A stretch of 15,130 nucleotides of DNA from Deltaproteobacteria bacterium UBA5754 (GTDB lineage: Bacteria > Desulfobacterota > Dissulfuribacteria > Dissulfuribacterales > UBA5754): NCBI GenBank assembly GCA_002419025.1, contig DIFG01000052.1, forward strand, positions 33,803 to 48,932. The letters are read 5' to 3'. This document shows, in pieces, positions 12,885 through 15,130 of the stretch. Numbering within the stretch: position 1 is the stretch's first letter; every line of letters starts with the position of its first letter. The notes beneath the pieces are model-generated. The model had not been told where the DNA came from. It worked only from the letters and a program-made list of their open reading frames with translations, and ran no database searches. A program made the position numbers and the translations under genes.

Positions 12885-13361
12885 TCAACTGAATGCCTGG
12901 TTGCCTGACGATACGATCCAGATCTCCACGTCGGTCGCAAGCCCAAAGCGTTGGGGAACGATACGAATCATGCAGAAAGAGCCCGGTTCCTTCGAAAAGA
13001 TGAGGATGCTCTTCCTTGACTCGATACTTCCCTTGTTTACCCACCCGTATTTGGGCATGGTTTTTTCGAAAAAGGCCACAAGGGATGCCTCATCGACCCG
13101 GCCTCTCATTACGAGCCGCCCAGCCCGAAAGCCGCCGGCGGTCTTCAGAATGCTGCACTCGTCATCCACCTTCTTGATCTCTATCGGGGTCGGAAGATCG
13201 GGGAAATCCGGGAATTCGAGGGAGACATTCGGCGGAATGGCAGGGCTCTCCTGGGCATGGACCGAGGTGTACGCGCTCAGGGTCATGAGAACGGAAAGTG
13301 TAAGGGCGCGGACAATGGTCCGGGCCAAAACGCAGGGAAATGGCTTGACATATCCAGGCAT
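12885..13361 (-). CDS. Exported protein of unknown function
   Basis: A 158-residue protein with a Sec-type signal peptide: basic start, hydrophobic core ALTLSVLMTLSAY, likely cut after VHA (residue 36). There is no lipobox Cys. A Pro-rich linker (PNVSLEFPDFPDLPTP) leads to a small alpha-beta domain with G-x-LVMRGRVDEASLVAFFEKTMPKYGW and then ILIFSKEPGSFCMIRIVP. The sequence pattern (a strand, a helix ending in MP-x-x-GW, then paired strands) is one I associate with small conserved periplasmic proteins of Desulfobacterota, but I cannot give a family name. The start uses AGGAGG about 10 bases before ATG 13361. It lies just upstream of coaBC (one-base gap) and 78 bases after the nitroreductase gene. 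Its function is unknown. Confidence 0.7.
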   Translation of the reverse strand: MPGYVKPFPCVLARTIVRALTLSVLMTLSAYTSVHAQESPAIPPNVSLEFPDFPDLPTPIEIKKVDDECSILKTAGGFRAGRLVMRGRVDEASLVAFFEKTMPKYGWVNKGSIESRKSILIFSKEPGSFCMIRIVPQRFGLATDVEIWIVSSGNQAFS

Positions 13362-13439
13362 GGAGAAAGGGCCTCCTGTTTCAATTGTTATGATGCTGTC
13401 TTCGGGGTCCCATCCCATTTGGGAATTCTTGGAGATCCG

Positions 13440-13946
13440 TCACTTTTCAAAGACGATGACCTCGTCGAGGGGGCGCCGTGTCGAGGTCTGGTCCCTTCTT
13501 GCCGGGTGGCCCACAGCGATCACCGCCATGAGTTCGAGGTCTTTCGGCAGACCGAGAAGTATGCGAATGCGCTGCGCGTTTTTCAGGATCTCGCCGAGCC
13601 AGACGGCCCCGAGTCCGAGGGAATGGGCCGCAAGGAGCATGTTTTCGATGCAGGCGCCCATGGATAGATGGTCTTTCACCTCGTGGTACATGGCGCTTCT
13701 GTCCATGAAGACGGGTATGAGGACCGGTGCCTGGGCTATAACCCGTCCATACCGGGTGAGGTCCTCGAACCGTGCCTTGAGCTCGGGGTCTGTTACAATG
13801 GCAAATCGCCACGGTTGGTTGTTGAGTCCGGACGGGGCCCATGTGCCTGACCGAATGATTTCCAGGATCTCTGCACGCGTGATCGGTTCCTGGGTGAAGT
13901 GGCGGACGCTTCTTCGGGATTGGATGGCGTCGATAATGGGATTCAT
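13440..13946 (-). CDS. Nitroreductase family protein
   Basis: A 168-residue FMN-dependent oxidoreductase of the nitroreductase fold. Landmarks are the phosphate-binding RRSVRHF (11-17), APSGLNNQPWRFAIV (37-51) and the C-terminal half LGLGAVWLGEI followed by VIAVGHPA. It is at the short end of the family and probably a homodimer with FMN at the interface. The natural substrate is not predictable: quinones, nitro compounds and flavins are all possible. It is the first gene of the minus-strand run nitroreductase, exported protein, coaBC, tRNA-Leu, and is divergent from the Cys-rich mini-protein gene. No strong ribosome site precedes ATG 13946. Confidence 0.88.
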   Translation of the reverse strand: MNPIIDAIQSRRSVRHFTQEPITRAEILEIIRSGTWAPSGLNNQPWRFAIVTDPELKARFEDLTRYGRVIAQAPVLIPVFMDRSAMYHEVKDHLSMGACIENMLLAAHSLGLGAVWLGEILKNAQRIRILLGLPKDLELMAVIAVGHPARRDQTSTRRPLDEVIVFEK

Positions 13947-14007
13947 GGGGTGTATGATAGCGGAACCTGGAATTTTTCAACAGTCATCGCGGAGGCTCCG
14001 CCATATT

Positions 14008-14229
14008 GTGTCAAAGGAAGAAGACCCCGTTCGAAAAGAGGGAACGGGATATCGTGCTCGCAAGAATCGGGGTTTTGTCTGTCATGCCTGTAAAAAGGAG
14101 CTCCCCTTTTGCTGGAACTGCCCGTGTGGATTTCAGATCTGTGACGACTGCATGAAAGAAAACCTCTGGGGGCTCAGCAACGGTCCCACGTGGATATGCC
14201 CGGATTGCGGGAGGGTAAGGATGTTTTAA
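14008..14229 (+). CDS. Nine-cysteine zinc-binding mini-protein
   Basis: A protein of 73 residues from GTG 14008, with GGAGG at 13991-13995; an ATG at 13954 would give 91 residues but overlaps the probable nitroreductase promoter. After a basic leader, the cysteines are spaced C25-x2-C28-x6-C35-x2-C38-x-C40-x4-C45-x2-C48-x15-C64-x2-C67. Four CxxC-type pairs suggest two structural zinc sites, either as two ribbons or in a RING-like cross-brace. Aromatic residues around the pairs (FCWNC, LWG, TWIC) look conserved-type. I believe similar small proteins occur widely in Desulfobacterota, without known function. The long open frame that continues upstream on this strand is antisense to other genes. 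It is convergent with the superoxide dismutase gene. Confidence 0.65.
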   Translation: MSKEEDPVRKEGTGYRARKNRGFVCHACKKELPFCWNCPCGFQICDDCMKENLWGLSNGPTWICPDCGRVRMF

Positions 14230-14250
14230 GACCGAGTTTTCCCGACTCGA

Positions 14251-14967
14251 TCAGGCGAGATTTTTCTGTGCGAAATCCCAGTTGATGAGTTTGTCTAGGA
14301 CGGTTGCTGCGTAATCGGCCCGCCGGTTCTGGTAATCCAGGTAATAGGCATGCTCCCACACATCGATGGTTAGAAGTGGAGTCATGGAGGATGTCAAAGG
14401 GGTATCCGCGTTTCCGGTCTTGACCACCCGGACCCTGCCGTTGTCGAGCACGAGCCAGGCCCATCCGCTTCCGAACTGGGAGACGGCTGCGGCAGCAAGC
14501 TCTTTGCGGCATGCATCAACGCTTCCAAATGTCTCGATGATCTTTTCCTTAAGCGCACCTGCGGGTTCCCCGCCGCCATTCGGTTTCAGGCTCGACCAGT
14601 AGAACGTGTGGTTCCATGTCTGGGCGGCGTTATTGAAAATGGCGTTTTTTTCCGGACGTCCGGCGGTTTCCCGGATGATTTTTTCCAGTCCCGCATCCGC
14701 ATATTCAGTTCCGGCGATGAGCTTGTTCAGATTGTCCACGTAGCCCTTGTGGTGTTTTCCGTAATGGAACCCCATCGTCCTGGCCGAGATGACCGGCTCA
14801 AGGGCATTTTCAGGATATGGAAGGGGGGGCAGGGTGATGGAAGAAGAGGCGTGAGCGGATTCCATGTGACCTCCAAATGCGAATGATGCGGCAATGCCGG
14901 CGGATGCCAAAAGAAAGCGGCGACGATCGAGGACAGGAATAAAATCTACGGCATCTTTCGTGGTCAT
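14251..14967 (-). CDS. Tat-exported iron superoxide dismutase
   Basis: A 238-residue Fe/Mn-type superoxide dismutase with an N-terminal twin-arginine signal: DRRRFLLASAG (14-24), hydrophobic core, likely cut after AHA (40). Metal ligands are H68 (FHYGKHH), H120 (WNHTFYW), D202 and H206 (DVWEHAYYLDY). Q116 in NNAAQTW is the second-sphere Gln position typical of iron enzymes (SodB), and the whole mature part follows SodB closely, so iron is the predicted metal. It turns superoxide into oxygen and peroxide, here in the periplasm after folded export. Start: AAGGAGG 6 bases before ATG 14967; the longer frame to 15075 has no support. The mature part is of normal SodB length. Confidence 0.93.
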   Translation of the reverse strand: MTTKDAVDFIPVLDRRRFLLASAGIAASFAFGGHMESAHASSSITLPPLPYPENALEPVISARTMGFHYGKHHKGYVDNLNKLIAGTEYADAGLEKIIRETAGRPEKNAIFNNAAQTWNHTFYWSSLKPNGGGEPAGALKEKIIETFGSVDACRKELAAAAVSQFGSGWAWLVLDNGRVRVVKTGNADTPLTSSMTPLLTIDVWEHAYYLDYQNRRADYAATVLDKLINWDFAQKNLA

Positions 14968-15107
14968 GCTTCCTCCTTTCTGTCCAGTATGAGTATGGGG
15001 AATGCCTCGGAAAAAGGACCATCGATGTCTCACTGAAAAAATGTCTCGAGAATCGGGATTTTTCAGCGGCATCATCGTTGTTTTGACGAGATTACACCAT
15101 GAATTGT

Positions 15108-15130
15108 GATGGTCTCGTAAAAAGTCCCAG
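15108..15130. mobile_element. Terminal repeat of a second MITE-like element copy (cut by window edge)
   Basis: The last 23 bases begin with GATGGTCTCGTAAAAAGTC and match exactly the reverse complement of 9611-9633, the right end of the 133-bp element. This copy therefore lies in the opposite orientation, upstream of the superoxide dismutase gene. Only its first end is visible. Confidence 0.85.

Noticed and set aside
12853..14229. A 458-codon open frame on the plus strand
   Set aside because: It runs antisense through the exported protein and nitroreductase genes, both of which have clear family or signal-peptide features. Only its last 73 codons look like a real protein.
14230..14250. Weak 5-bp stem between the convergent mini-protein and superoxide dismutase genes
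   Set aside because: The stem is too short and has no adjacent T-run to support a terminator call.

Overview
The window looks like part of a chromosome from a free-living anaerobe of the former Deltaproteobacteria (Desulfobacterota). This rests on four recognisable traits: a fused AccA-AccD carboxyltransferase with a divergent stand-alone biotin carboxylase, a LbtU-type outer-membrane porin beside a FeoA gene, a cupin-XRE regulator next to speD and speB, and short dispersed repeats of a kind I associate with that phylum. This is inference from family content. No rRNA or other phylogenetic marker is present.

Layout. (1) 1-3110, plus strand: an iron block (feoA, a small Cys-rich membrane protein of the FeoB-associated type, an LbtU-like porin) followed by a soluble histidine kinase and a hairpin with a T-run. 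No feoB is present. (2) 3294-9290, minus strand, read from right to left: accC (biotin carboxylase), accAD (fused carboxyltransferase), a 131-bp inverted-repeat element, a biotinyl/lipoyl-like carrier protein, cobS and cobC. This is an acetyl-CoA carboxylase operon with two late cobalamin genes on its end. (3) 9291-9660: divergent control region with face-to-face promoter-like sequences that share their -35 area, plus a 133-bp MITE-like insertion flanked by a 7-bp duplication. (4) 9661-11527, plus strand: XRE-cupin regulator, speD-like pyruvoyl decarboxylase and speB agmatinase, a polyamine unit. (5) 11529-13946, minus strand: nitroreductase, an exported protein of unknown function, coaBC (coenzyme A synthesis) and tRNA-Leu(CAA). 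(6) 14008-14229, plus strand: a nine-cysteine mini-protein. (7) 14251-14967, minus strand: a Tat-exported iron superoxide dismutase. The window ends inside the terminal repeat of a second copy of the 133-bp element.

Functionally the window is mostly core metabolism: malonyl-CoA for fatty acids, CoA, B12 completion and putrescine, with iron handling and oxygen defence at the edges. I do not see a phage, CRISPR, toxin-antitoxin or defence system. The most unusual material is the two small non-coding inverted-repeat elements placed in operon leaders or junctions, the carrier protein with no canonical biotinylation motif, the missing start codon of cobS, and a speD-speB pair without speE that could make agmatine instead of decarboxylated AdoMet.
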